From a gamma proteobacterium symbiont of Ctena orbiculata (GTDB taxonomy: Bacteria > Pseudomonadota > Gammaproteobacteria > Chromatiales > Chromatiaceae): a stretch of 64,000 nt of DNA. The DNA lies in NCBI GenBank assembly GCA_003094535.1, contig NATV01000117.1, forward strand, positions 1 to 64,000, in the 5' to 3' direction. Position numbers and translations under genes: made by a program. The notes below the pieces were generated by a model, which ran no database searches, was not told the origin of the DNA, and worked only from the letters and a program-made list of their open reading frames with translations. Positions 22,454 through 32,930 of this stretch are shown here, one piece after another. Position 1 is the stretch's first letter. Each line of letters opens with the position of its first letter.

Positions 22454-22690
22454 TCAGGATTTATCTTCTTTGGCAGCCTTCAGATGGGCTTTGCTGCAGT
22501 AGTAACGACTATCGTCGCTCATCGCTTCAACTTTAGGCAGATGCAGACCGCAATAGGCGCATTGGACACTGTCCACCGACTTTACCTGTTTCGAGCCCCT
22601 GTCGATCTGCCGCTTTTGCCGCCAGAAATGGCGGACAATGAGGTAGACCCCCAGTAGGGCGAGCGCGAAAAAGAGAAATCTGAGTCCCAT
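22454..22690 (-). CDS. PP0621-family small membrane protein
   Basis: 78 residues: one N-terminal hydrophobic helix (FLFFALALLGVYLIV), a basic linker, then a compact Cys-rich tail with CAYCGLHLP and YYCSKAH, a probable small zinc-binding fold. Proteins of this type sit next to pilS in pseudomonads, and here it starts the pilSR cluster 5 bp before pilS. Function unknown. Confidence 0.85.
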   Translation of the reverse strand: MGLRFLFFALALLGVYLIVRHFWRQKRQIDRGSKQVKSVDSVQCAYCGLHLPKVEAMSDDSRYYCSKAHLKAAKEDKS

Positions 22691-22842
22691 CCCTTTGATT
22701 CTTTATGATGAATTGAGAGGAGTCAATCAGGATTATTGGGTCTTGCAACAACCGCGGCAATAGTCTGCAATGCGCTATGGAAGGCAGCGTCCACTCGGAT
22801 AGGGCTCAATTTTGAAGGTATCAGCGAGGCAGGAGTCGTCCC

Positions 22843-24447
22843 TTGGATCTTAAATTAGTCATCGCCCAGCTCAATTTTCTTGTCGGCGATATAGAGGGTA
22901 ATGCGCAGCTCATCATCGATGAGGCCCGGGCACAAGTCGGCAGGGCCGATGCAATCGTCTTTCCCGAGTTGGCGATAACCGGCTATCCACCGGAAGATCT
23001 GCTGTTGCGGAGTCACTTTATTCAACGGGTGGAGCTGGCGGTCGCGCAGATCCTGTCGCGGGTTCGGGGAATTCACCTGGTTGTGGGCTACCCTCGCCGT
23101 CGCGACGGCAGGCTCTACAACGTGGCGGGTGTCTGGCGCGACGGTGAGGTGTTGGTTGAGTATGAGAAGCACAAGCTGCCCAATTACAGCGTGTTCGATG
23201 AAAAGCGCTACTTTTCACCCGGCAGGGAGGCAGTCACCTTTGATTTAAATGGCGTTCGCATCGGATTGACCGTCTGCGAGGATATCTGGGAGGTTGAGCC
23301 CGCCGCCATGAGCCGGGCCGCGGGCGCCCAACTGCTGCTCAATATCAACGCCTCCCCGTTCCATATCGGCAAGGCGCCGGAGCGCGAGGAGCTGGTGCAG
23401 AGCCGCGCCCGCGAGAACAACATTCCCATCCTCTATGTCAATCTGGTGGGGGGGCAGGACGAACTGGTGTTCGATGGCGGTTCGTTTGTGGTGGATGCCG
23501 AAGGAGAGCTCGCCGAGCGCCTGCCATTCTTTACCGCGACCAGCAAAATCGTCGATCTCTCCCCGGGGGGCAATGAGACTTCGAGGATCACACCGCTCAT
23601 GTCGGAGGAGGAGCGGGTCTACCGGGCCCTGGTCACCGGGGTAAGGGATTATGTGCGCAAAAATGGCTTCAACGGCGCCATCATCGGACTCTCCGGCGGG
23701 GTCGACTCGGCGCTGACCCTGGCAATCGCGGTGGACGCCCTGGGCGCGGACCAGGTGGAAGTGGTGATGATGCCCTCGCGCTATACCGCGGAGATGAGCA
23801 ACCAGGACGCGATTGCCGAGGCTGAGCTGCTGGGCGTGGCTTACCGGTCGATCCCGATCGAACCCGCCTTCAATGCCTTCCTGGAGATGCTGGCGGAAGA
23901 GTTCGCCGGTAGGCCGGTCGATGTGACAGAGGAGAATATACAGGCTCGCTGCCGAGGCATAATACTGATGGCGATCAGCAACAAAAAAGGGCGCATTCTG
24001 CTCACCACCGGCAATAAGAGTGAGATGTCGGTGGGTTACGCAACCCTTTACGGTGACATGGCCGGTGGCTTTGCCCCGATCAAGGATGTGCCGAAGACCC
24101 TGGTCTATCGCCTCTGCCGCTATCGCAACAGCATTGCCGAGGTTATCCCCGAAAGGGTGTTGGAGAGACCCCCGTCGGCGGAGCTGGCGCCGGATCAGAA
24201 AGATAGTGACTCGCTGCCTGACTACGCGGTCCTCGACCAAATCCTCGAACGATATGTCGAGCAGGATCAATCGGTTACAGAGATCGTCGCCGCGGGGTTC
24301 GAGGAGCGGACGGTGCTGCGGGTGATCGGCATGGTGGATCGCAACGAGTACAAGCGGCGTCAGGCACCGCCCGGTATCAAAATCACCCGGCGCGCCTATG
24401 GACGCGACCGGCGCTATCCGCTCACCTGGTCCAAGCGTAGGGATTGA
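22843..24447 (+). CDS. nadE: Glutamine-dependent NAD+ synthetase
   Basis: 534 residues. An N-terminal nitrilase-fold glutaminase (1-260; Glu in FPELAITGYPPE, Lys in EKHKLPNY, nucleophile Cys in LTVCEDIW) frees ammonia from glutamine. The C-terminal synthetase domain has the PP-loop SGGVDSALT and amidates nicotinic acid adenine dinucleotide. The start is TTG at 22843, with AGGAG 7 bp upstream; no ATG fits the family N-terminus. glnB lies downstream, a neighbourhood also known in other proteobacteria where PII affects NadE. Confidence 0.96.
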   Translation: MDLKLVIAQLNFLVGDIEGNAQLIIDEARAQVGRADAIVFPELAITGYPPEDLLLRSHFIQRVELAVAQILSRVRGIHLVVGYPRRRDGRLYNVAGVWRDGEVLVEYEKHKLPNYSVFDEKRYFSPGREAVTFDLNGVRIGLTVCEDIWEVEPAAMSRAAGAQLLLNINASPFHIGKAPEREELVQSRARENNIPILYVNLVGGQDELVFDGGSFVVDAEGELAERLPFFTATSKIVDLSPGGNETSRITPLMSEEERVYRALVTGVRDYVRKNGFNGAIIGLSGGVDSALTLAIAVDALGADQVEVVMMPSRYTAEMSNQDAIAEAELLGVAYRSIPIEPAFNAFLEMLAEEFAGRPVDVTEENIQARCRGIILMAISNKKGRILLTTGNKSEMSVGYATLYGDMAGGFAPIKDVPKTLVYRLCRYRNSIAEVIPERVLERPPSAELAPDQKDSDSLPDYAVLDQILERYVEQDQSVTEIVAAGFEERTVLRVIGMVDRNEYKRRQAPPGIKITRRAYGRDRRYPLTWSKRRD

Positions 24448-24684
24448 TTTCCATGGATTGGTTTTTTTCCACCCTATCAGTTAGATATGGGAGGTAAAGC
24501 AGGGCATGAGCGCTGACGGTGCCGCTGGTAGGGAATAGGGCGCCGGATAGGTGCTTAATACCCTGAAATTACTCGACATCGATCGTTTCCAGCCCGATCC
24601 GGGGCAGGCTGACCACCGCAGGCATGGACGCACCACTCAAGGGGGCGTTACAATCGCGGCGAGTCAATCACTGATTCACTATGA

Positions 24685-25050
<366 letters not shown>

Positions 25051-25094
25051 TCGCCAAACAGGATACCGGCAGGGCTGGGAGCCGCCGCGGATGT

Positions 25095-25871
25095 CTACTC
25101 CTGTTCCGTTTCGGTGTCGGCGGGTTTGTTCAGGCGGCCATTCTCAAGGTTGTGCGCCAAAACCCGCTTTGCATCGTCGGCAAGCTCGGTCATGCCCAGG
25201 CGGCTATAGGCATCGATCATGATCTCCAGGGCCGCTTCCACCGCATCGGTGCGTTGAAACTGGGTAACCACACGGTTTGCCCGGTTCGCCGCCGCAAGAT
25301 AGGCCCCTCGCCGCATATAGTAATCCGCTATATGGATCTGGTATTTAGCCATGTTGTTCCTGAGATAGAGCATGCGCTGACGCGCGTCCGCAGAATATTT
25401 ACTCTTGGGATAGCGGCGTACCAGTTCGGCAAAATCATTGAACGCGTCTAGCGCGGCCCCTGCATCCCTTTCGGAGGGCTCGGAGGGGAGAATGCGGTTG
25501 AAAATGCTCTGGTTTCGGTTGTAGTTGACGATACCTTTCATATAGTAGGCGTAGTCAACCAAGGGGCTTTGGGGATTTAGTTTGATAAAGCGGTCAGCCG
25601 CCGTGATCGCCGAGTCCGGCTCGCCATTCTTATAGTGGGCATAGATGATGTCGAGCTGCGACTGGGTTGCATAGCGGCCGAAGGGAAAACGGGCCTGCAG
25701 CGCATTATAGTTTTTGATCGCCTCTTCGTAGTCCCCGTCCGTCAATGCGCCCTTTGCTTCGGAATAGAATTGGCTGGCACTCCAGTTTTTCGTGAGATCA
25801 ATCTGGTCCGGCATGGAACAGCTGCTCAGCAGCAGGGCGAGGAGGGCGGTGATCAGGAACTTCCAGTGCAT
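25095..25871 (-). CDS. bamD: Outer membrane assembly factor BamD
   Basis: 258-residue lipoprotein of the BAM complex that inserts beta-barrel proteins into the outer membrane. Signal peptide and lipobox LLLSSC (Cys18) at the N-terminus, then five TPR-like helical repeats with FYSEAKGALTDGDYEEAI and SPLVDYAYYMKG. The frame extends 48 codons further upstream, but the ATG at 25871 gives a proper lipoprotein signal. It is divergent from rluD, as in many gammaproteobacteria. Confidence 0.95.
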   Translation of the reverse strand: MHWKFLITALLALLLSSCSMPDQIDLTKNWSASQFYSEAKGALTDGDYEEAIKNYNALQARFPFGRYATQSQLDIIYAHYKNGEPDSAITAADRFIKLNPQSPLVDYAYYMKGIVNYNRNQSIFNRILPSEPSERDAGAALDAFNDFAELVRRYPKSKYSADARQRMLYLRNNMAKYQIHIADYYMRRGAYLAAANRANRVVTQFQRTDAVEAALEIMIDAYSRLGMTELADDAKRVLAHNLENGRLNKPADTETEQE

Positions 25872-26017
25872 GATGTATCGATACAAGTGATTTGTAAGAC
25901 GCTGCAGTATAACGGAATGCCGCGCTTCGGCATAACCCGCCAATCGCACCACATCAGGGTCGGCCAAACAAAGGATTTTGTAAAACTGCGATCTCAATGT
26001 GACAATACGGATCACCT

Positions 26018-26989
26018 ATGTCGGACGCCAATCCCATTGACAAAGTTCCAGCCCGCTCAGTGGTGATCCCCGCGGAATGCGCGGGCAGCCGCCTCGACCA
26101 GGTACTTTCCGATCAGTTTCCCGAATACTCACGCAGCCGCCTGCAGCAGTGGATCAAGCTGGGCCTGGTTGAGCTGGATGGCGCTCCCTGCAAGGCGAAG
26201 CAACGGATCCACGGCGGCGAGCGGATCAACCTCCGCCCCCTACCCCAGGAGGAGGTCGATGACGAGGCCCAGGCGATCGATCTGGACATTCTTTACGAGG
26301 ATGAACAGCTGCTGGTGATCAACAAACCGCCGGGATTGGTGATGCATCCCGCCGCGGGGAATCCGGACGGAACCCTGCTGAACGGCCTGCTCAACCACCA
26401 CCGGCCGCTGCAGCAGATTCCCAGGGCAGGGATCGTGCATCGACTCGACAAGGAGACCAGCGGACTGCTGGTGGTGGCGAAGACCCTGCAAGCCCAGCAC
26501 GCACTGGTTGAACAGTTGCAGGCGCGGCGGGTAAAGCGGGAGTATCTGGCAATCGTGCAGGGTCAGATGATCGCCGGGGGCACGGTGGATGCCCCCATCG
26601 GCCGGCATCCGGTCAACCGCCTGCGGATGGCGGTCAATGAGGCGGGCAAGCAGGCGATCACCCACTATCGGATCGAGCAGCGCTTCCCTGCCCATACCCT
26701 GCTGCGGGTCAGGCTGGAGACCGGCCGAACCCATCAGATACGGGTCCATATGCACCACATACGCCATCCCCTGTTGGGCGATCCCCTCTACGGAGGACGC
26801 CTGAAACTCCCCCCGGACATCGGCGATGGGTTGCGATCGGCACTGCAGAACTTCAGGCGCCAGGCGTTGCATGCCGCCCGCCTCGAGCTGCTCCACCCGG
26901 AGAGCGGGGAGCTGGTTTCCTGGGAGGCGCCGCTGCCGCTCGACATGCGTCGTCTGATCGACCTTCTGGCCGGGGATGCGAAGGCATGA
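26018..26989 (+). CDS. rluD: 23S rRNA pseudouridine synthase RluD
   Basis: 323 residues: N-terminal S4 RNA-binding domain (about 20-80), then the RluA-family catalytic domain with the HRLDKETSGLLV motif whose Asp is the nucleophile. RluD makes pseudouridines 1911, 1915 and 1917 in helix 69 of 23S rRNA. It overlaps pgeF by 4 bp, and its position opposite bamD supports RluD over other RluA paralogues. Confidence 0.95.
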   Translation: MSDANPIDKVPARSVVIPAECAGSRLDQVLSDQFPEYSRSRLQQWIKLGLVELDGAPCKAKQRIHGGERINLRPLPQEEVDDEAQAIDLDILYEDEQLLVINKPPGLVMHPAAGNPDGTLLNGLLNHHRPLQQIPRAGIVHRLDKETSGLLVVAKTLQAQHALVEQLQARRVKREYLAIVQGQMIAGGTVDAPIGRHPVNRLRMAVNEAGKQAITHYRIEQRFPAHTLLRVRLETGRTHQIRVHMHHIRHPLLGDPLYGGRLKLPPDIGDGLRSALQNFRRQALHAARLELLHPESGELVSWEAPLPLDMRRLIDLLAGDAKA

Positions 26990-27717
26990 TCAGCCTGCTG
27001 TGGCCTGCCTGGCCGGCGCCTGGCAACGTGCGGGCGGTGGTGACGACCCGGCAGGGCGGTTGCAGTGCTGAACCGTTCGCCAGCCTGAACCTGGCTGATC
27101 ACGTGGGTGATGACCCGGCCCGCGTGGCACAAAACAGGGCGTTGATCGCCCGCGAATGCGGCTTGCCCAAGGGGCCGTTCTGGCTCGAGCAGGTGCATGG
27201 CACCCGGGTGGTCTCCCCGCAGAGCGCCGGTCCGGGATGTCGGGCCGATGCGGTCTATAGCGACCTACCCGGGGTGGTCTGCGCGGTGCTCACCGCCGAC
27301 TGCCTGCCGCTGCTGATAACCGATCGAATGGGAAGAGAGGTTTGTGCGGTGCACGCGGGGTGGCGGGGATTGGCCGCGGGGGTGATCGAAAACGCCGTGC
27401 GGCGTTTCAGTAGTCCCGCGGGCGAGCTGTTGGCCTGGCTTGGACCGGCAATCGGGCCGGCCGCATTTGAGGTCGGCGCCGAAGTCCGGGATGCTTTTAT
27501 CGAACATCGCTTGGAGAGTGGCCGGCTTTTCACCCCCAACCGACCGGACCATTGGCTGGCCGATCTCTACGGATTGGCGCGGATGCGCCTCGCGGATACC
27601 GGTGTCGGTTTTGTCTGTGGCGGTGATTACTGTACCTTGACCCAGGATGAGCTCTTTTTCTCCTACCGGCGCGATGGCGTGACTGGACGCATGGCTGCGA
27701 TGATCTGGTTTGAGTAA
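26986..27717 (+). CDS. pgeF: Peptidoglycan editing factor PgeF (YfiH, laccase-domain)
   Basis: 243 residues of the Cu-oxidase_4/YfiH fold. Metal-site residues are visible in the Cys/His motif TADCLPLLI (Cys) and VHAGWRGLAAG (His), with an early His in EQVHGT. Members have been described as purine nucleoside-active enzymes and as editors of peptidoglycan stem peptides. Coupled to rluD by ATGA, the standard gammaproteobacterial arrangement. Confidence 0.93.
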   Translation: MISLLWPAWPAPGNVRAVVTTRQGGCSAEPFASLNLADHVGDDPARVAQNRALIARECGLPKGPFWLEQVHGTRVVSPQSAGPGCRADAVYSDLPGVVCAVLTADCLPLLITDRMGREVCAVHAGWRGLAAGVIENAVRRFSSPAGELLAWLGPAIGPAAFEVGAEVRDAFIEHRLESGRLFTPNRPDHWLADLYGLARMRLADTGVGFVCGGDYCTLTQDELFFSYRRDGVTGRMAAMIWFE

Positions 27718-27803
27718 CGTGCCACAGCGCCTCTCTCTGGACGAACAGCGGGCGCTCATTTACCCTGAATGCGAAAATCCCGATACCTATTTGAGGAGTG
27801 ATA

Positions 27804-28322
27804 ATGAATTGGCAGATGTTGACCCTGGTGGGTGAAGACCAACCGGGAATAGTTGCCCGGGTGACCGATGCACTGTATCGCGGCGGCTGTACCCTGGGCG
27901 AGACTTCAATGATCCGCCTGGGTGGCAATTTCACCATCATGATGATGGTGGATGGGGGACAGAGTGAACAGGCGCTGGCGTCCATGATTGCCCCCGTGGC
28001 CGATCAACTGCAGCTTAAATTTCACCTCGATCCCATGCATGGTGGACTGCACCGACATCGGGTACCCAACTACCAGGTCAGGGTCAATGGCGCCGACAGG
28101 GCCGGTATCGTGGCCAAAGTGACCGGTGCGCTTGCCGAATGCGGCTTCAATATCCTCGAGTTGGCTTCAGATGTGGTAGGCGATTCGGCCAAGCCTGTCT
28201 ACATCATGACCATCCAGGGGTATGCGGAAGCGGAGATAGAACGACTTGAAGCGGCGCTTAAGCCCCTCGCGGCGGAAGAGATCGATGTCCATGTTTCGGC
28301 AATTGAAACCCTGATCGGCTGA
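27804..28322 (+). CDS. gcvR: Tandem ACT-domain protein, GcvR-like
   Basis: 172 residues with two ACT domains: MLTLVGEDQPGIVARVTDAL near the start and RVNGADRAGIVAKVTGAL near residue 92. This is the layout of GcvR, which binds glycine and GcvA to repress the glycine cleavage operon. The ATG at 27804 is preferred over GTG at 27798 because AGGAG occupies 27794-27798. It lies 3 bp before def. GcvR function is inferred from architecture. Confidence 0.8.
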   Translation: MNWQMLTLVGEDQPGIVARVTDALYRGGCTLGETSMIRLGGNFTIMMMVDGGQSEQALASMIAPVADQLQLKFHLDPMHGGLHRHRVPNYQVRVNGADRAGIVAKVTGALAECGFNILELASDVVGDSAKPVYIMTIQGYAEAEIERLEAALKPLAAEEIDVHVSAIETLIG

Positions 28323-28325
28323 CCC

Positions 28326-28853
28326 ATGGCGATGTTGGAAATCTTGCAACTGCCGGATCCTAGACTCAAGGAGGTGGCTGAGGAGGTGACCCGTTTCGAC
28401 GAGGAGCTCAAGGCCTTCATCGCCGATCTCGAGGAGACGAGGCAGGCGGGGCCTGCCGCTGTCGGTATCGCGGCACCCCAGGTGGGGAGGTCGCAACGCA
28501 TCGTGATCCTGGATTGCTCAAAGACGAAAAAGCCGGTGGAGAACCACGGCCACCTGATTCTGGTCAATCCGGAGATCATCGAATGGGACGGCTTCGAGCT
28601 CGGACGTGAAGGTTGTCTTTCGGTGCCGGATTACACCGGGAATGTGATACGCGCGGAACGCATCAAGGTCCGTTCCCAGGATCCCCAGGGTGAAAATCAC
28701 GAGTTTGAGATGGTGGGTTTCGAAGCACGGGCCCTGCAGCATGAGGTGGACCACCTCGACGGCATACTCTTCATCGATCGACTGGTGAGCCGTCGCACCG
28801 ATCTGTTTCAACGCAAGGTCTATCAGAAGGGCAGTAAAAAGAGAGACGCTTAG
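28326..28853 (+). CDS. def: Peptide deformylase
   Basis: 175 residues. All three deformylase motifs are present: GIAAPQVG (I), EGCLSVP (II, metal Cys) and HEVDHLDG (III, HExxH-type metal site). It removes the formyl group from nascent N-termini. It sits behind a GcvR-like gene rather than in front of fmt, so it may be a second, type-I-like copy. Confidence 0.95.
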   Translation: MAMLEILQLPDPRLKEVAEEVTRFDEELKAFIADLEETRQAGPAAVGIAAPQVGRSQRIVILDCSKTKKPVENHGHLILVNPEIIEWDGFELGREGCLSVPDYTGNVIRAERIKVRSQDPQGENHEFEMVGFEARALQHEVDHLDGILFIDRLVSRRTDLFQRKVYQKGSKKRDA

Positions 28854-28914
28854 TACATCGGTTGAGTTGGACGGCCTGTAGCGGGGCGAGTCAACGGATC
28901 GCTTTTAGTATTAA

Positions 28915-29103
28915 CCGCAAATAGATGCGAATCACCGCAAACTATCGCAAAGGATATGATTATACGCTTGGAAATCAAAAAACATTCCATTGCAGCAAAC
29001 TGATAGTTGCATTGAGATTGGACTACGTATTGCCTCATAAGCGATTCATTGAACGGATTCTGTATTCGCTGCAATCAATTTGCGCTTAATTGCGGTGATT
29101 CGC
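28915..29103. repeat. CGCAAAT-type inverted-repeat element
   Basis: 28927-28951 and 29079-29103 are inverted copies sharing GCGAATCACCGCAA and CGCAAA with a few mismatches between. The left arm (from 28915) is nearly identical to 44997-45036. It fills most of the gap between def and the acyltransferase; no gene is supported inside. Confidence 0.65.
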
Positions 29104-29166
29104 GGCTTGATTTTCGAGTTTGCCGCCTGCGTGCAAACCAGAACGGAAAAAGAAACCACTTTAGCA

Positions 29167-29868
29167 TTGAATACATCTATCCTGATCCTATTGCTGGTCC
29201 TCTCGGTCTTGGTCCTGGCATTACTGAACAGGCACTGCCGCGAGGCGCAGCGGGCCGACTGGGGCGCATCCTGGCTCAACTGGCTGGATGGATTCAATCG
29301 CCTCTACTGCCGGATCTACCACCGCCTGCCGCAAGTGGACATACCGCTGCCTGAAACCGGGGGAGCGATCGTGGTGGCGAATCACATCTCCGGGCTCGAT
29401 CCATTGCTGATGCTGGCATCGAGCAGCCGGCCTCTGCGCTTTATCATCGCCCGGGAACAGTTTGAGCGCTTTGGCCTGCAGTGGCTGTTCCGTGCCGTGG
29501 GCTGCATCCCGGTAGATCGGGAGAATTCACCGGAAAAGGCGATGCGTCAGGCGATCAAGGCACTTCGTGACGGCGAGATCATCGCGCTCTTTCCCCATGG
29601 CAAGATCCATCTCGACAGCGATCCACCGCGCAAGATCAAGGCCGGCGCCTCACGCCTGGCATCACTTACAGGCAGCCCCCTGATCCCTCTGCGCATCAGT
29701 GGAGTGAGTGGTCAAGGCGGTGTCATGCTCCCGGTTTTCCTCCGTGGTCATGCCCGGATCAAGCTGCTCCCCGTGATTGAGGCGGGTGACCGATCGCCGG
29801 ATAGGTTGAATCAGTTGATTCAACAGACATTGGATCGCATCCCCGGCAATGAAGATCTGGCCACCTGA
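29167..29868 (+). CDS. Lysophospholipid acyltransferase family protein (PlsC-like)
   Basis: About 233 residues. An N-terminal membrane helix (ILILLLVLSVLVLALL) is followed by the acyltransferase domain with catalytic NHxxxxD (NHISGLD), an arginine-containing block (REQFERFG), and FPHGKI where most family members have FPEGTR. Likely transfers acyl chains in glycerophospholipid synthesis at the inner membrane. The TTG at 29167 is my choice, because the longer frame (from 29080) would translate the intergenic repeat. The Shine-Dalgarno is weak, so the start is uncertain. Confidence 0.85.
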   Translation: MNTSILILLLVLSVLVLALLNRHCREAQRADWGASWLNWLDGFNRLYCRIYHRLPQVDIPLPETGGAIVVANHISGLDPLLMLASSSRPLRFIIAREQFERFGLQWLFRAVGCIPVDRENSPEKAMRQAIKALRDGEIIALFPHGKIHLDSDPPRKIKAGASRLASLTGSPLIPLRISGVSGQGGVMLPVFLRGHARIKLLPVIEAGDRSPDRLNQLIQQTLDRIPGNEDLAT

Positions 29869-29925
29869 ATACGCAGCAAGTATGATTGTGCGTTGTTGTT
29901 GAGTAGGGTCTCCAAAGGTCTAACA

Positions 29926-31251
29926 ATGAAAGTTACTGTTTTTGGTTCAGGGTATGTCGGTTTGGTTACAGGGGCTTGTCTGGCCGAGGTCGGAAACGAT
30001 GTTATCTGCATGGATGTGGATGAGCAGAAGATAGCGATGCTCAAGCAAGGCGGGATTCCAATCTACGAACCCGGCCTTGAAGCCATGGTGGAGCGCAATG
30101 CCAAGGCGGGCAGACTGAATTTCACCACCGACGCCGCTGAAGCCGTGGCCCACGGCCTGTTCCAATTCATCGCGGTCGGCACCCCGCCTGACGAAGATGG
30201 ATCCGCCGACCTGCAGTATGTCCTCGCGGTGGCCGGTTCGATCGCGGAGCACATGGATGACTATCGCATTATCGTGGACAAATCCACCGTGCCCGTGGGT
30301 ACCGCGGACAAAGTGAAGGCGCGCATCAATGAAACCCTGAGTGAGCAGGGAAAACAGCTTGAGTTCGACGTCGTTTCCAATCCGGAATTTCTCAAGGAGG
30401 GTGCCGCGCTCGATGATTTCATGAAACCCGACAGGATCATCATCGGTACCGACAACCCAAGGACTACCGAACTGCTGCGAGCGCTCTATACGCCTTTCAA
30501 CAGAAATCACGATCGCCTGATTGCCATGGATGTCCGCTCCGCCGAACTGACCAAGTATGCCGCCAACGCGATCCTGGCGACGAAGATCAGTTTTATGAAC
30601 GAGCTCTCCAACCTTGCGGAGAGGTTGGGTGCCGATATCGAGCAGGTGCGCCATGGCATAGGCGCGGATACCCGCATCGGTTATGACTTCATCTATCCGG
30701 GCTGCGGTTACGGTGGTTCCTGTTTTCCGAAGGATGTCAACGCGCTGGAGCGCACCGCCCGGGAGGTGGGCTACGATGCCGAGCTGTTGACCGCGGTGGA
30801 AGCGGTCAACTATCGCCAGAAACGGGTATTGTTCAGCAAGATCAGCCGCCACTTCTCGGGTGATCTGGCAGGAAAGACCTTTGCTCTCTGGGGGCTCTCA
30901 TTCAAACCCAACACCGACGATATGCGGGAGGCCTCCAGCCGGGTGCTGATGGAGGCCCTGTGGGATGCCGGGGGCACGATACGGGTCTACGATCCGGAGG
31001 CGATGGATGAGTGTCGCCGCATCTATGGCGAGCGTGAGGATCTTGTCTACTGCGAGGACCAGGAGAGTACCCTCCGGGGCGCCGATGCCCTGGTGGTGGT
31101 CACCGAGTGGCAGGTCTTCCGCAGTCCCGATTTCGACGAGATCAAGCTGGCGCTCAGTGAGCCGGTGATCTTCGACGGCCGCAATATCTACGATCCCAAG
31201 CGCCTCAAAGAGACGGGCTTCAGCTACTATGCCATCGGCCGCGGCGACTGA
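29926..31251 (+). CDS. ugd: UDP-glucose 6-dehydrogenase
   Basis: 441 residues. NAD-binding [16 protein letters not shown] at the N-terminus, catalytic Cys in YGGSCFPKD (near residue 266), and the C-terminal UDP-binding domain. Oxidises UDP-glucose to UDP-glucuronate for exopolysaccharide or lipid A modification. ATG at 29926 fits the family start; the frame runs 11 codons further up. No polysaccharide cluster is next to it. Confidence 0.96.
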   Translation: MKVTVFGSGYVGLVTGACLAEVGNDVICMDVDEQKIAMLKQGGIPIYEPGLEAMVERNAKAGRLNFTTDAAEAVAHGLFQFIAVGTPPDEDGSADLQYVLAVAGSIAEHMDDYRIIVDKSTVPVGTADKVKARINETLSEQGKQLEFDVVSNPEFLKEGAALDDFMKPDRIIIGTDNPRTTELLRALYTPFNRNHDRLIAMDVRSAELTKYAANAILATKISFMNELSNLAERLGADIEQVRHGIGADTRIGYDFIYPGCGYGGSCFPKDVNALERTAREVGYDAELLTAVEAVNYRQKRVLFSKISRHFSGDLAGKTFALWGLSFKPNTDDMREASSRVLMEALWDAGGTIRVYDPEAMDECRRIYGEREDLVYCEDQESTLRGADALVVVTEWQVFRSPDFDEIKLALSEPVIFDGRNIYDPKRLKETGFSYYAIGRGD

Positions 31252-31577
31252 CTGTCCCACAAGTGCAGGGAGACAGAAGCGGGCTGCCACTGGCAGGATA
31301 CGGATATAAGTTCGCAAATGAACGCAAATATGGGACGTTTTCGTCTTGCGTTGATCGCTGTGAACATCCCGGGCCGTGTTGCCGAACGCCCTTCTCCAGT
31401 CGCGTGACGGGGTGAGGGGAGTCAGCAACACTGACTGAAATGAACGCTGAACAGGGTCTTGTTTGGCCTCGCCAAACCACACCGTCAATCCCCATGAGGC
31501 CGCCATGGCTGGGTAAAGTAAACACCTCTCCTGTCGCTACTAGATAAGGAAATCCTCACCCCAGGCAAACGGTCTCA
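31252..31577. other. Intergenic region with a half repeat arm
   Basis: No gene is supported in these 326 bp. A half copy of the repeat arm (TTCGCAAATGAACGCAAAT) is at 31311-31329 without a visible partner arm. Confidence 0.5.
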
Positions 31578-32867
31578 GTGATACATCCCGATCCCTATAT
31601 CAAGCTGGTCACGGAACTTGGTGATATGCGCCAGGTTCTGGCCTTGCAGGATATACAGAGTGACCGGGGGATTACCCTGGTGAAGCGGGGTGAAGCGGTG
31701 GACAGCTCGAAATATGATCGCCTGGCGAGTCACAAGCTGCGCCGACCGTTGGACTATTCCCTGGCTGTTGAGGAGAGGGTGACGGCGGAAAGGCTGATGC
31801 TCGATGGCAAGGGCTTGCTAAAGGATGAGCCGGAACTAAGAGAGGCCATAGACAAGCGTTTTATCCAGCGGGATCTGCTGACGCCCCTGGGAACAGTTCC
31901 CCTCGAGCCGCAGATGGCGTTCAGATTGACGGTTTGCCGGGAACGCTGCGTCGAGCGCTACCACCACATGATGCGGGTTGCCTTGATTGCGCTCTATGTC
32001 GCCTCCCGCCTCAGGTGGCAGGCTGACGATAGGCAGGAGCTGGCAACGGCCGCGCTTTTTCTCGATCTTGGCGAGATGCATCTGGAGCCCTCGATCTATG
32101 CCAGTCGGCAGCCGTTATCCATGGCGCAGCATCGCCAGATCTACTCTCATCCGGAAATTGCCTATCGCTTCCTGAAGATGTTTCCAAGCTACCATCCCCG
32201 AATCAGCAAGGTGGTGTATCAACACCACGAACGGCTTGACGGCAGCGGTTATCCCAGGGGGTTGTCAGGTGATGAAGTCATTCCCGCCGCCAGGGTGCTT
32301 GGGGCGGCCGAGCTGTTGACAGCGATCCGGCTGGAACGCAAAAGCAGCAATATCAGCCTCTTCTCCACAGCGGAAGTGTTGAAGTTCAATAGCGAACGCT
32401 TTGGCCGGGATATCATGGTACCCTTGATCGAAGCGGCTCAGCGTGTCGATGAGGCAAAGGATAGATCGTCAACGACGGCCAGCGTCAACAAAACCATCCT
32501 GCAGGCACGTATGAAGCTGCTGAACGATATCTTGCAGGGTGCGGATGCGATCGACGTGACGGGTAACGACGAAATGGCGATGTTTATCGTGGAACAGCTG
32601 AAACGCCTGACCGGAATGGCCAAGCGTTGTGGATTCGATCTGCGTGCCCCGGTCAAGCTGATCAACATCATCGGCGATGAAGAACGGGCGCTCTCGGAAC
32701 TCGATGCCTTGGTCAGAGAGATGATCTACCTGGTGCAGAGTACCGCCAGAGAGGCGCTTAGGCGTTGGGTCAACGATGGCGTGCCGGAACAGGAGCAGCA
32801 ACCGCTCACGAAATGGCTGCGGCATACCGATCTGGCACTCCACAGTGCAGGTTTTCTCTCCCACTGA
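31578..32867 (+). CDS. HD-GYP-related protein with degenerate metal site
   Basis: 429 residues from a GTG start. The central region (about 130-270) aligns with HD-GYP cyclic-di-GMP phosphodiesterases: RYHHMMRVAL, then SHPEIAYRFL, and a well kept HHERLDGSGYPRGLSGDEV. The HD doublet itself reads LD (FLDLGEMHL), so a key metal-binding His is missing. The flanking N- and C-terminal domains are helical and unassigned. It may bind rather than cleave cyclic di-GMP, or have another role. It stands alone between ugd and a VanZ-like gene. Confidence 0.75.
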   Translation: MIHPDPYIKLVTELGDMRQVLALQDIQSDRGITLVKRGEAVDSSKYDRLASHKLRRPLDYSLAVEERVTAERLMLDGKGLLKDEPELREAIDKRFIQRDLLTPLGTVPLEPQMAFRLTVCRERCVERYHHMMRVALIALYVASRLRWQADDRQELATAALFLDLGEMHLEPSIYASRQPLSMAQHRQIYSHPEIAYRFLKMFPSYHPRISKVVYQHHERLDGSGYPRGLSGDEVIPAARVLGAAELLTAIRLERKSSNISLFSTAEVLKFNSERFGRDIMVPLIEAAQRVDEAKDRSSTTASVNKTILQARMKLLNDILQGADAIDVTGNDEMAMFIVEQLKRLTGMAKRCGFDLRAPVKLINIIGDEERALSELDALVREMIYLVQSTAREALRRWVNDGVPEQEQQPLTKWLRHTDLALHSAGFLSH

Positions 32868-32930
32868 CCGGGTGGCCGCCGAATTTACTGGGTGTTTTAC
32901 TCTGATCTCTGCCCTAAGGAGTGATGGCGT

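Noticed and set aside
31372..31386. TTGATCGCTGTGAA considered as an FNR/CRP site
   Set aside because: Only one half site matches and the position is not upstream of an obvious target promoter.
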